This document shows, piece by piece, positions 17,714 through 26,596 of a stretch of DNA of 64,000 nt (the first letter of the stretch is position 1; each line of letters begins with the position of its first letter). The stretch is from Synechococcus sp. A18-25c (GTDB lineage Bacteria; Cyanobacteriota; Cyanobacteriia; PCC-6307; Cyanobiaceae): the NCBI RefSeq assembly GCF_014280035.1, contig NZ_CP047957.1, positions 248,001 to 312,000 of the forward strand, read 5' to 3'. The notes under the pieces were generated by a model. That model was not told the origin of the DNA. It saw only the letters and a list, made by a program, of their open reading frames with translations, and searched no databases. The translations under genes were made by a program, and so were the position numbers.

Positions 17714-18646
17714 TTATCGCTGGGGGCGGGCCATGGCGGCACGGGCACTGTTGCCGCGTCCCTGCGGGCTGCGGCGGTTGTTGCTGCGACGGGTGTTGGG
17801 CACATCACGGATTGCGGTCTGTGCCGCGAAGAGTTGTGATTCCAGCTGGTCGTAGCTGCCCTCAAAGGGGCACTGATTGGCCTTAGAGCAGCGTTCGCAG
17901 AAGCGCCCGTCACTGAAACGCTCAAGGTTGCCCCTGTTGAAGAAGTAGGGCTTATGGCTAAAGCTGCTGGCCACCCATTGCCAGCTGAGGTGGTTGCTGG
18001 CGGGATCGCCGTCGATCAAATGCTGAAGAAACCAGTCCGCTCCGGCTTTCCAATGCACTCGACGCCAGTGCACCATGTAAGCGGCCATCCACATGCGGGC
18101 ATGGTTGTGCAGCCAGCCTGTGCTGACCAGCTCGTTCTGGAAAGCGTCCATGCAGGCCAGGTTGGTGCGGCCATCGCGGATGTCTTCTGGGAGTTCCTGC
18201 TGGTAGGACGCCGGGTCGTGTCCGGTTTTGAGATCCTCCTGGCTGTCATGAATGCCGTCACCAAGGTCGGCCCACATCCGCTGCCAGAAGTCACGCCAAC
18301 CCAGCTCATTGATCAGTTTCGTGCCTTCATCGCGGTTGCGGATGCGCTGAAACACGGCGTCTCGCACTTCGCTGAGAGTGAGCACTCCGTGGCGGATGTA
18401 AGGGGAGAGGCCGGTCACCGCACCCCTGAGATGGTTGCGGCTCTTGGCGTAGCGACGCGGATCGACCTTGTTGAGACGCTCTTCAGCGGCCCGGCGCCCT
18501 CCTTCCATGGGGCTGAGTGAGCCTTCAGCTTCAGGGAAGTGCTCGGCCAACAGCTGGTCGAGGGATGTTCGGCCGTGGAGTGCCCTGGGCAGATCGTCAG
18601 GTCGATCCGGCCATGGCAATGGGGCTGGGGCAGGCTGCGGCGTCAC
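17714..18646 (-). CDS. Photolyase-like FAD-binding domain protein with four cysteines
   Basis: A 310-residue protein matching only the FAD-binding half of cryptochrome/photolyase: TGLSPYIRHGVLTLSEVRDA, NELGWRDFWQRMW, NELVSTGWLHNHARMWMAAY and SNHLSWQWVASSFSHKPYFF. It has exactly four cysteines: Cys165 just before the helix that leads to the HNHARM motif, and Cys250, Cys253 and Cys259 near the C-terminus (CERCSKANQC). In iron-sulphur photolyases (the FeS-BCP/CryPro group) one Cys precedes that helix and three lie near the C-terminus, so a 4Fe-4S cluster is plausible here. A basic tail follows. The N-terminal antenna domain is absent and a separate gene downstream may supply it. Confidence 0.85.
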   Translation of the reverse strand: MTPQPAPAPLPWPDRPDDLPRALHGRTSLDQLLAEHFPEAEGSLSPMEGGRRAAEERLNKVDPRRYAKSRNHLRGAVTGLSPYIRHGVLTLSEVRDAVFQRIRNRDEGTKLINELGWRDFWQRMWADLGDGIHDSQEDLKTGHDPASYQQELPEDIRDGRTNLACMDAFQNELVSTGWLHNHARMWMAAYMVHWRRVHWKAGADWFLQHLIDGDPASNHLSWQWVASSFSHKPYFFNRGNLERFSDGRFCERCSKANQCPFEGSYDQLESQLFAAQTAIRDVPNTRRSNNRRSPQGRGNSARAAMARPQR

Positions 18647-18766
18647 CGGTTTGGACGAGATCGTGCGGCCATCCTGTCGATCCGATCGTTCAACCGCGAC
18701 TGTCTCTGGCGAGGCAGGGGCCGGGATGGGTGAGAATCCCTGGATACTTCAGTGGATTCCGGTCCG

Positions 18767-19549
18767 ATGCTTCTCGATCTCACGGGCAAGAAGATTCTCG
18801 TCACCGGTATCGCCAACAACCGATCCATTGCCTGGGGCATTGCTCAGCAGCTCAGGGCCGCGGGGGCTGAGCTTGGGATCACCTACCTCCCCGATGACAA
18901 GGGTCGCTTCGAGGCCAAGGTGCGTGAACTCACGGCACCTCTCGAGCCTTCGCTCTTCCTGCCTCTGAATGTTCAGGATGCGGCCCAGATGGAGTCGGTA
19001 TTCAGTGAAATTGAGGAGAAATGGGGGGTTCTCGATGGCCTGGTGCATTGCCTGGCTTTCGCGGGGAAGGAAGAGCTGATCGGGGATTACAGCGCTACCA
19101 CCGCTCAAGGGTTTGCCCGGGCACTTGAGATCAGTGCCTATTCCCTGGCTCCCCTGTGTCGTCATGCCAAGCCCTTGTTCAGTGAGAAAGCCGGGGTGGT
19201 CACGCTCACTTACCTGGGCGCTGAACGCGCGATTCCCAACTACAACGTGATGGGTGTGGCCAAGGCCGCTCTGGAAGCGTCCGTTCGCTATCTCTCCGCC
19301 GAGCTCGGTCCCGACAAGCAGGTTCGGGTGAATGCCATCAGTGCCGGTCCGATCCGCACTCTGGCCAGTTCGGCGATCGGTGGCATCCTCGACATGATCC
19401 ACAACGTGGAAGAGAAGGCACCGTTGCGCCGCACCGTCACTCAGACCGAAGTGGGCAACACAGCCGCTTTCCTATTGAGCGATCTTTCAAGCGGTATTTC
19501 CGGACAGACCATCTATGTGGACGCTGGCTACTGCATCAACGGCATGTGA
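18767..19549 (+). CDS. fabI: Enoyl-[acyl-carrier-protein] reductase (NADH)
   Basis: A 260-residue short-chain dehydrogenase that catalyses the last reduction of fatty acid elongation. It has the FabI-type nucleotide site KILVTGIANNRSIAWGIAQQ and the catalytic Tyr/Lys pair spaced by six residues (NYNVMGVAKAAL), plus AISAGPIRTLASSAI. The ATG at 18767 gives the usual 260-residue length; a GTG at 18752 would add five residues. It is divergent from the FAD-domain photolyase-like gene. Confidence 0.97.
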   Translation: MLLDLTGKKILVTGIANNRSIAWGIAQQLRAAGAELGITYLPDDKGRFEAKVRELTAPLEPSLFLPLNVQDAAQMESVFSEIEEKWGVLDGLVHCLAFAGKEELIGDYSATTAQGFARALEISAYSLAPLCRHAKPLFSEKAGVVTLTYLGAERAIPNYNVMGVAKAALEASVRYLSAELGPDKQVRVNAISAGPIRTLASSAIGGILDMIHNVEEKAPLRRTVTQTEVGNTAAFLLSDLSSGISGQTIYVDAGYCINGM

Positions 19550-19597
19550 TTTCGTTGTGTTGTGAGATTAGGTCCGACGCATTCAGGCCTGGGTTGT

Positions 19598-20787
19598 TCA
19601 ACGCAACATCACCGATCTGAGCAGACTTCTGACGAACCGCTCGGCGCTGCGATCGATTCCTCCGATCATGTTGTCCATTGTCTTGAAGCTTCTTCGCCAT
19701 TCAACGCAGCGACATTCGAGGTTGTTCTCGTAGGTGCGTGTGATGTGTCAATAGTGCAGTCGATTTGAAATCCTTTGCTCAGGATCTGGCCGGCCAGCCC
19801 TCCGCTGTGAATGGCGCGGTCGATCCCATGCCCGATCATGGGATCCACCCTTGAGGCTGCATCACCCGTGAGCAGAATCCCAGATGGGGATTGGAGCCGC
19901 GGATCGTCTGTCAACACCGCTATTCCCCAGGTTCTGATGGCGTCACCTCTTGGAGCATGCTGACGGGTGAGCGCCAGGAGATCGCAACCGCTGAGGGGTG
20001 AAATGTCGCGGTGATGAGACCAGTAGATGCCAGCGTTTGTTCCGCCAGTCACTGAAAAACGCCAGGCGTAGGAGGGGTTGCTAGGCCACTGATAATCCAT
20101 CAGTGAAACGTCCGGATTTTCAACTTCGTCACGCCTGGAATATCTGCGGCTCGCCAATGCAATCGGACGTGGAGCGTGTTGTTCACGCGTCAGGTTTTGC
20201 ACAACTGAGGACACACCGTCACACCCAACCACCACCTTGTCAGTGACTTCGAATCGTTCCTGCACCTGCCCTTTGCGGCTGCGAATTGTGCCTGCAACAC
20301 ACCAGGGATCAGAGGCTGAGAGACGGTGGAGCGATTGCATCTGCCAACCGAATTCGATTGGCAATCCAGCCCTCGAACAGCACTCAACCAGCCAGTTGTC
20401 GAGGTCGATGCGGCGAATGCTGTGAAAGGACGCTGTCTTCTGCCGCTGGGCAGTGCCCTGCAGAAATTAGCCACTGGCTTCGGCGAGGGCGGGCGTCAGC
20501 TCTGCTTAGCTGGGTTTGCGGGTCACGCTGACCGATCTCTGAATGATCTTGGAGGGGAGGTTGTTCTCTCTCAGGAAACGAAGCGCATCGCCTGTCAGGG
20601 CATCACCGCAGATGTTGTCTCTTGGGAAGTGGGCACGGTCAATCGCCAGCACGTCAAGTCCACTTTTCGCTGATTCCGTTCCGCAGGCTGTGCCTGCAGG
20701 GCCGAGACCCACGATCAGAACCTGAACCTTGTTGTTGGACTTGTGCCCTGCTCGCCTTCCGGTCGGTGTCAAGGGCGGGGAATGCAA
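19598..20787 (-). pseudogene. Decayed geranylgeranyl-reductase-family flavoprotein gene
   Basis: One reading frame on the minus strand encodes an FAD-dependent oxidoreductase like the geranylgeranyl reductases. It has the dinucleotide fold [18 protein letters not shown], then [46 protein letters not shown] and GILLTGDAASRVDPMIGHGI. It is broken by two in-frame TAA codons (20506-20508 and 20467-20469) with homologous sequence continuing on both sides. Near 19745 the C-terminal coding sense shifts frame: TYENNLECRCVEWRRSF is read in another frame to a TGA at 19598. Three separate lesions argue for a true pseudogene over a single sequencing error. The N-terminal limit is approximate. Confidence 0.82.
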
Positions 20788-20846
20788 CCGCTGTGGTGTC
20801 TGAATGCTTGCTAATGCGGCACGATGAACTCATTGGAAGCAATGGG

Positions 20847-21455
20847 ATGACGCGACTAGGTGAGATCCATCGAGTGACCGGTGAAACCGATGTGAAGGTG
20901 CGGCTAGGGCTGGATGGCACCGGCCAATGCCAAGCCAGCACTGGTGTGCCGTTCCTGGATCACATGCTGCATCAGATCAGCAGTCATGGTTTGATCGATC
21001 TGGAGATCAATGCGGTAGGCGACACCCACATCGACGATCACCACACCAATGAAGATGTGGGGATCGCCGTGGGACAGGCCCTGGCGCAAGCCCTTGGTGA
21101 CCGACGCGGTATTCATCGCTTCGGTCACTTCGTGGCACCCCTCGATGAGGCTCTGGTTCAGGTGGCGCTCGATTGTTCTGGTCGTCCACATCTCAGTTAC
21201 AGCCTGAGCATTCCCGGTCAGAAGATCGGCACCTACGACACCGAACTGGTGAAGGAGTTCTTCGTTGCTGTGGTCAACAACAGCGGCCTGACGCTGCACA
21301 TCCGTCAGCTGGATGGTGTCAACTCGCACCACATCGTGGAGGCCTGTTTCAAGGCCTTCGCTCGGGCCTTGCGACTGGCGACAGAACTGGATCCGCGTCG
21401 TGCCGGTGCTGTTCCCAGCAGCAAGGGGGTGTTGGAGCAGGCGGGTGCCAACTGA
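20847..21455 (+). CDS. hisB: Imidazoleglycerol-phosphate dehydratase
   Basis: A 202-residue enzyme of histidine synthesis. It carries the metal-binding His motifs [50 protein letters not shown] and [17 protein letters not shown]. The ATG at 20847 follows a GGAAGC stretch and gives the usual monofunctional HisB length. An ATG at 20814 would add 11 residues. It is the standard plant/cyanobacterial type, without a phosphatase domain. It is divergent from the decayed reductase gene. Confidence 0.96.
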   Translation: MTRLGEIHRVTGETDVKVRLGLDGTGQCQASTGVPFLDHMLHQISSHGLIDLEINAVGDTHIDDHHTNEDVGIAVGQALAQALGDRRGIHRFGHFVAPLDEALVQVALDCSGRPHLSYSLSIPGQKIGTYDTELVKEFFVAVVNNSGLTLHIRQLDGVNSHHIVEACFKAFARALRLATELDPRRAGAVPSSKGVLEQAGAN

Positions 21456-21512
21456 ACGGCGTCCGCGCTTCACAGTCCGTTACGAGAGGATGGTGGTCGC
21501 TGCCACTGCTCC

Positions 21513-23000
21513 GTGACTGTTGCTCCTGCTGCTGAACGCTTCAAACGAGCGGAGTGGGCCAGCTCCTTTCGCAATGTGGAGCAGGAGCTCAGCGCGGTAC
21601 CGGTCAAGCCCGTTCGGGGCACAGTTCCCGCGGAGTTGTTAGGCACGCTGTATCGCAACGGACCTGGTCGCCTCGAGCGTGCCGGCCAGCGCGTGCATCA
21701 CCCCTTCGATGGGGACGGCATGATCACTGCCCTGCGGTTCGACGCAGGTGGTTTGTCTCTCACCAACCGCTTTGTGCGCACTGCTGGCTGGCAGGCGGAA
21801 GAAGCGGCTGGCAAGGTGCTTTATCGCGGTGTGTTCGGCAGCCAGAAGCCGGGTGGTCGTCTGGCCAATGCTTTTGACCTGCGCCTGAAGAACATCGCCA
21901 ACACAGGCGTGGTCAGGCTCGGTGATCAGCTGCTCGCTCTTTGGGAGGCGGCTGAACCCCATGCGCTTGACCCTCACAGCCTGGATACCCATGGCATTTG
22001 CCTGCTGGGTGGCGTGCTGAAAAAGGGTGAGGCGTTCAGTGCCCATCCCCGCTTCGATCCAGGTCATCACGACCGTCCACGCATGGTCACCTTTGGTGTG
22101 AATACGGGGCCGCGCAGCACCATCCGGCTGATGGAATTCGCCACGGAGGATGACGCTGCAGCCGGCATCAAGGCCGGTGATCTGCTCAATGACCGCCGCG
22201 ATACCTTCGGCGGTTTTGCCTTTCTGCATGATTTTGCGATCACGCCCAACTGGGCGGTGTTCCTTCAGAACGCGGTCGACTTCAACCCCCTGCCGTTTGT
22301 GCTCGGAGAAAAAGGAGCCGCGCAATGTCTCCGCTCGAATCCCAACGGTCAGGCCAAGTTTTGGTTGATTCCCCGTGATAGCGGCGCATTTGCTGGGCAA
22401 GCGCCACGCATTATCGATGCTCCTGATGGGTTCGTGTTTCATCACCTCAATGCCTGGGAAGAGGGAAGTGATGTGGTGGTGGACAGCATCTACTACAGCG
22501 ATTTCCCCTCGATTGGCCCGGACGTGGACTTTGCGGCTGTGGATTTCGACCTGATCCCCGAAGGTCTGCTGGAGCAGTGCCGAATCCATCTCGACCGCGG
22601 CGCGGTGGAGAGCACGCGCCTCAGCGAGCGCTGCTGCGAGTTCGCCATGGTGAACCCTGAGCGGGAAGGTCTGCCCTGTCGCTTTGCCTGGATGGCCGCA
22701 GCGGCGCGCAAGCAGGGCAATGATCCCTTGCAGGTGATCAAGAAGCTGAACCTCAGTACGGGTGAGCATCAGATCTGGAGTGCAGCACCGCATGGGTTTG
22801 TCAGTGAGCCCCTGATGGTTCCCAGGCCCGGTGCGTCCAGCGAAGACGACGGATGGATTCTGGAACTGGTGTGGAACGGTGCCAGGGATGGCTCCGATCT
22901 CGTGATCCTTGATGCGTCTGACCTGCGGGAACTGGCTGTGCTGGAGCTGCCGTTGGCCATCCCCCATGGCTTGCATGGCAGCTGGGTAGCCGCTGGCTGA
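21513..23000 (+). CDS. Carotenoid cleavage oxygenase
   Basis: A 495-residue member of the RPE65/carotenoid oxygenase family. All four iron-binding His contexts are visible: SAHPRFDPGHHD, FLHDFAITPNW, FVFHHLNAWEEG and AIPHGLHGSWV. The N-terminal LYRNGPGRLERAG and HPFDGDGMI are also family blocks. These enzymes split carotenoids or apocarotenoids, for example to retinal or apocarotenals; the exact bond cut cannot be told from sequence. A GTG at 21513 is the likely start. hisB ends 57 nt upstream. Confidence 0.94.
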   Translation: MTVAPAAERFKRAEWASSFRNVEQELSAVPVKPVRGTVPAELLGTLYRNGPGRLERAGQRVHHPFDGDGMITALRFDAGGLSLTNRFVRTAGWQAEEAAGKVLYRGVFGSQKPGGRLANAFDLRLKNIANTGVVRLGDQLLALWEAAEPHALDPHSLDTHGICLLGGVLKKGEAFSAHPRFDPGHHDRPRMVTFGVNTGPRSTIRLMEFATEDDAAAGIKAGDLLNDRRDTFGGFAFLHDFAITPNWAVFLQNAVDFNPLPFVLGEKGAAQCLRSNPNGQAKFWLIPRDSGAFAGQAPRIIDAPDGFVFHHLNAWEEGSDVVVDSIYYSDFPSIGPDVDFAAVDFDLIPEGLLEQCRIHLDRGAVESTRLSERCCEFAMVNPEREGLPCRFAWMAAAARKQGNDPLQVIKKLNLSTGEHQIWSAAPHGFVSEPLMVPRPGASSEDDGWILELVWNGARDGSDLVILDASDLRELAVLELPLAIPHGLHGSWVAAG

Positions 23001-23014
23001 CCAGATGGATCCGT

Positions 23015-23034
23015 TGATCACTTTGCGGTGATCA
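23015..23034. other. Perfect stem-loop after the carotenoid oxygenase gene
   Basis: TGATCAC and GTGATCA form a 7-bp perfect stem with a 6-nt loop, 14 nt after the oxygenase stop. There is no T-run, so it is either a weak terminator or an mRNA-end stabilising hairpin. Confidence 0.45.
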
Positions 23035-23107
23035 GTCACGCGTCAGTTACCTCTTGGCTCGCCAGTGGACCTAGACATCGGGACTTGCTCTAATTCCCCT
23101 TTTGTTG

Positions 23108-23812
23108 ATGTGCTCCAGGCTTGTCTCTGCTCCCTGTCTGGTCCTGGCAGCGCCACTGCTGGCTGGCGTCGTTGTTCCCTCTCCTTTGCGAGCGATGAGC
23201 CATGAGCCTCAGTGTCGTGGCACGTTGCTGCAGCTGCTGGTTCAGGAGCAAGGTCAAGCCCGCTCCGAACGCTTTCGCTTCAACCTGCGCTTGGAAGCTG
23301 AGGCCGCCAGCGCTGCGGCTGCGCTGGATCAGCTCAACAGTCGACTCGATGCCCTGCGCCAAGCTTTCAATCCCTTGGTGCAAGACAGCCTGGTGGTTTC
23401 GGCTCCCAGCACCTTTCCGATCGGATCGGCCGTTCCTGACAGCCGTACGCGTGCTGCGACGACAATCAGCGGCCAGGTCCGCCGTAGCGACTACGACACC
23501 TTGATTCAGCGGGCCGGTCGCTTGCCAGGGGTGCGGCTACAGGGCATGACCTCGCTGGCCTCCGCTAGCGGACAGCAGGCACTGGAAGAGCGTTTGCTGA
23601 AGCGTGCGTTGGAGCGTGGTCAGCGCCAAGCCGACCGCACTGCCTCCGCGCTGGGGCTTCGCCGCACGTCGCTGTTGCGAATTGACCAGCGCAGCAGGCC
23701 GCCGGTACGCGCACTGGCGATGGCTGCGGATGCCTCCTCTCGCTTCAGGCCTGAAGAAGCCCCATTGCCGATTGGAAGCATCAATTTGGCTCTGGATTAC
23801 TGCCTGAGCTGA
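23108..23812 (+). CDS. SIMPL domain (DUF541) protein, exported
   Basis: A 234-residue protein with an N-terminal signal peptide (hydrophobic to about residue 25) and a SIMPL/DUF541 domain: ALDQLNSRLDALRQAFNPL, TTISGQVRRSDYDTLIQRAG, and ALERGQRQADRTASALGLR. The C-terminus LPIGSINLALDYCLS matches the family's final beta strand. The function is unknown; relatives are periplasmic or outer-membrane associated and linked with stress tolerance. ATG 23108 is preferred to two TTG codons just upstream. It is convergent with the BCCT transporter gene. Confidence 0.82.
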   Translation: MCSRLVSAPCLVLAAPLLAGVVVPSPLRAMSHEPQCRGTLLQLLVQEQGQARSERFRFNLRLEAEAASAAAALDQLNSRLDALRQAFNPLVQDSLVVSAPSTFPIGSAVPDSRTRAATTISGQVRRSDYDTLIQRAGRLPGVRLQGMTSLASASGQQALEERLLKRALERGQRQADRTASALGLRRTSLLRIDQRSRPPVRALAMAADASSRFRPEEAPLPIGSINLALDYCLS

Positions 23813-23848
23813 TGTTCTGACCACACCAGGGCTCTTGCGCTGTTGGGG

Positions 23849-25387
23849 CTAGTGATGGCGCCATTCCTTCCAGGCCAGGCGCGGAGCCGTCCAGAGTGTG
23901 AAGAGCACCAGGGGGGTGACCGGCACCGCGGTGATCACGATGAAGGCCTGCAGGGCATCGATGGAGGTGCTGTCCCCCAGGCCCGAGTCGATGCGCAGCA
24001 GCACCAGGGTGAGGCTGCCGATCATCAGGGCCCAGAACAGGCGCAACAGAGCAGGGGGCTGCTTGCGACCGCTCACCACCATGGCCGCGGCGTAACTCAT
24101 CGAGTCGGCGCTGGTGCACATGAACAGCACCACCAGCACCAGGCCGATGGGGATCAGAACGCTCGCCAGGGGTAACTGACTGAGGATGGTGAGCAGTGCT
24201 GCTGCGGCGCCGTTCTGATCCAGCGCTGCACGGATGCCACCTCCAGCCAACTGCAGATACAGCCCCGTACCGCCAAGCAGGGTGAACCAGAGGTTGGTCA
24301 CGATCGGGCAGAGGATGGCCACCGCCAGCACCAGTTCACGGATGCTGCGGCCGCGGCTGACGCCTGCTGTGAACAGACCCATCAAGGGCGCATAGCCGAG
24401 GAACCAGCCCCAGTAGAACACTGTCCAGTCGTTCACCCAGTTCGGCGGCACGGTGTTGGGGGTTAGGGCCATCTGCGGCAGATGGATCAGGTAGGTGATG
24501 AAGCCGCTGAAGAAGTGTTGGATCAGCCAGAGGCCCGGGCCCAGGAGAAGCAGACCCGTCGCCAGGACCAGGGTGAGCCACACGTTGAGCTCGGAGAGCC
24601 ACTTAATGCCCTTCTGAATGCCGCTAACGGTGGAGGCCGCGAAGACGGCGGTCAGCAGCACCACCACCAGGGATTGCAGTCCTGCACTGTCGCTGAGCCA
24701 GGGCAGTCGACCTGCGGCGTTGCTGAGTTGCAGGGACAAGAACCCCAGGGGGCCAACCGTGCCGGCGATCGCGGCCACGACCGACAAGCCATCGGCCAGG
24801 TCACCGATCGGGCCATCCACCCAGCTGCGCGGCACGATGCTCACCAGGAGCGTGCGGGGACGCAGGGGTTCACCGCGTCGCTCCTGGATTGAAAAGGTGA
24901 TCGTGGTGGTGGTGGCCACCAGGGCCCAGGCCAGAAAGCCCCAGTGCAAAAAACTCACCGCCAGGGCTGGGTCGACTGCGGCCGGTGTGCTGCCTTCGAC
25001 CCCTGCAAACACCGGTGATGGGGTTTGGAAGTGATACAGCGGTTCGGCTGCCGACCAGAACACACCACCCCCCGCCAGCAGGGTGCAGATCAGCACCGCG
25101 CACCAATCAAAGAATTTGAGACTTGGCTTGGCGTCCGCTCCACCCAGCCGGAGTGTTCCGATCGGGCTGATGGCCAGGGATAGCGCGATCAACAACAGCA
25201 CCACCACCATCCACTGCCAGACCCCCCCAAGGGCATCACTGACCACGGCTTTGCCGTTGTCGGTGAACTGCTTGGCCAGGGCCAGGTCGATCGCCGACAC
25301 CAGCAGAAAGATCAGCAGAGGAATGGCGCCGATCCAAAGAGGAGGCTGGCGCCACCAGGAGCGCTGGCTCGCGGGGATGTCAGACAT
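23849..25387 (-). CDS. BCCT family transporter with an altered aromatic box
   Basis: A 512-residue betaine/choline/carnitine-type transporter with about 12 transmembrane helices. Family blocks are GGGVFWSAAEPLYHF, VSFLHWGFLAWALVA and DWTVFYWGWFLGYAPLMG with SRGRSIREL. Aligning by eye to BetP, the TM4 aromatics Trp189 and Trp194 correspond to Trp149 and Trp154 here, but Tyr197 becomes Val157. In TM8, BetP Trp373/Trp374/Trp377 correspond to Trp328/Phe329/Tyr332. The substrate may therefore not be plain glycine betaine. It is the last gene of the operon 28685-23849, 18 nt after the oxidase. Confidence 0.92.
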   Translation of the reverse strand: MSDIPASQRSWWRQPPLWIGAIPLLIFLLVSAIDLALAKQFTDNGKAVVSDALGGVWQWMVVVLLLIALSLAISPIGTLRLGGADAKPSLKFFDWCAVLICTLLAGGGVFWSAAEPLYHFQTPSPVFAGVEGSTPAAVDPALAVSFLHWGFLAWALVATTTTITFSIQERRGEPLRPRTLLVSIVPRSWVDGPIGDLADGLSVVAAIAGTVGPLGFLSLQLSNAAGRLPWLSDSAGLQSLVVVLLTAVFAASTVSGIQKGIKWLSELNVWLTLVLATGLLLLGPGLWLIQHFFSGFITYLIHLPQMALTPNTVPPNWVNDWTVFYWGWFLGYAPLMGLFTAGVSRGRSIRELVLAVAILCPIVTNLWFTLLGGTGLYLQLAGGGIRAALDQNGAAAALLTILSQLPLASVLIPIGLVLVVLFMCTSADSMSYAAAMVVSGRKQPPALLRLFWALMIGSLTLVLLRIDSGLGDSTSIDALQAFIVITAVPVTPLVLFTLWTAPRLAWKEWRHH

Positions 25388-25405
25388 CGGTTGAGGGTTG
25401 AGGGG

Positions 25406-26596
25406 TCAGGCGCGGACGGCGTCGCGTTGGTGGCTCCAGCAGGAGAGATCGACGGCGGGTTGTTCTCCGCTGGCGAGGCGTGCCAGCGAATCACCGATCA
25501 GGGGAGCAAACTTGAAGGCCTGGCCCGAGCCACCTGCGAACAGGCTCAACTTCGGGGTGAGCCGATCCAGCACGAAGTTCACATCGCTGGCCATGGAGTA
25601 GGGGCTGATGACGGTCTCCACCCGCTCCTGGACACCCTCCAGTCCGTTGAACAGAAAGCTGTCGAGTAACTCCACCAATCGGGCCGGTGGTTCGGTGACC
25701 ATCGCATTGGGAGCGGCGACGCGCAGGCCGCGCGGGGCCCAGTCGATGCCGGCCTTGATTCGGGGGCGGCCATCCGGCGTATGGCTCAGCACCGGGAAGC
25801 CGTAATACAGCCCACCGTCATCGCCCCGCTCCTGCTGGAAGCAGAACCACTGGGGGTAGCGATCGGCCAGCGCCGGGTCGACGGTGTAGTGGGCCCAGAG
25901 CATCGGCCACACCTCCAGCTTTGGAGCCAATCCAAGGGGAGCCAGCAACAGCTGGCTCCAGATGCCGCAGGCCACGACCAACTGTCTGGCAGCAAGGTGG
26001 TGGCCGCTCTCGAGGGTGACGCCTCCGCCATCGGGATCGAGGCCCGCCACAGGGCAGTGCTCGATCAGCTGATGGCCAGCGTTGCGAGCGGTGTTGATCC
26101 AGTGGGCCACCACCTTGTCGCTGCGCACGGCACCAGCGGTGGGCTCGAACAGGCCGGTGAAGTCCGCCTCGGGCTTCAGCGGGAAGCGGGCCGCGATCTG
26201 GTCGGCATCGAGGGCTTCGTAGGGGATGCCCTGATCGTCCATCACCCTTCGGGCCCCGGGGATCGACCCCTCGATCGTTTCCTCATCCCAGCTTTCGCCG
26301 TAAAACAGCAAGCCATGGGTCTCTCGCAGTTTTGCGTCGGCGTGGAGTTCCTCGTCCCGCCAGAGGCGGTTGGCCTCCTGGGCCAGACGGCAGAGCATCG
26401 GGTCGGAGTACATCTCTCGGAACATCCGGGTTTCGCCGTAGCTGCTGGCCTTGGCGTGGGCCAGAGTCTGGGCTTCCAGCAACACCACATCGTGCACGCC
26501 GCGGCGGGCCAGGGATGCAGCACAGCTGAGGCCGGCCATGCCGCCGCCAACAATGATGACTGCCGCTTGGGTCGGTAGGGATTGGAGGGGGGTCAT
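25406..26596 (-). CDS. Sarcosine-oxidase/N-methyl amino acid oxidase-like flavoprotein
   Basis: A 396-residue FAD oxidoreductase. The FAD fold is VIIVGGGMAGLSCAASLARR, followed by the SSYGETRMFREMY motif typical of monomeric sarcosine and N-methyltryptophan oxidases, and GGSGQAFKFAPLIG near the C-terminus. In monomeric sarcosine oxidase a Cys near the C-terminus binds FAD covalently; here that position appears to be Ser331 (SPYSMASDVNF), so FAD is probably not covalent. It overlaps the upstream dehydrogenase by 4 nt (ATGA) and precedes the BCCT gene. The likely reaction is oxidation of an N-methyl or other secondary amine. Confidence 0.85.
   Translation of the reverse strand: MTPLQSLPTQAAVIIVGGGMAGLSCAASLARRGVHDVVLLEAQTLAHAKASSYGETRMFREMYSDPMLCRLAQEANRLWRDEELHADAKLRETHGLLFYGESWDEETIEGSIPGARRVMDDQGIPYEALDADQIAARFPLKPEADFTGLFEPTAGAVRSDKVVAHWINTARNAGHQLIEHCPVAGLDPDGGGVTLESGHHLAARQLVVACGIWSQLLLAPLGLAPKLEVWPMLWAHYTVDPALADRYPQWFCFQQERGDDGGLYYGFPVLSHTPDGRPRIKAGIDWAPRGLRVAAPNAMVTEPPARLVELLDSFLFNGLEGVQERVETVISPYSMASDVNFVLDRLTPKLSLFAGGSGQAFKFAPLIGDSLARLASGEQPAVDLSCWSHQRDAVRA

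Noticed and set aside
20190-20474. 94-codon minus-strand open frame inside the broken reductase gene
   Set aside because: It is in a different frame from the conserved reductase motifs and has no family pattern.
21639-23039. 466-codon minus-strand open frame opposite the carotenoid oxygenase gene
   Set aside because: The plus-strand frame has all four iron-His motifs of the family; the antisense frame has no recognisable domain.
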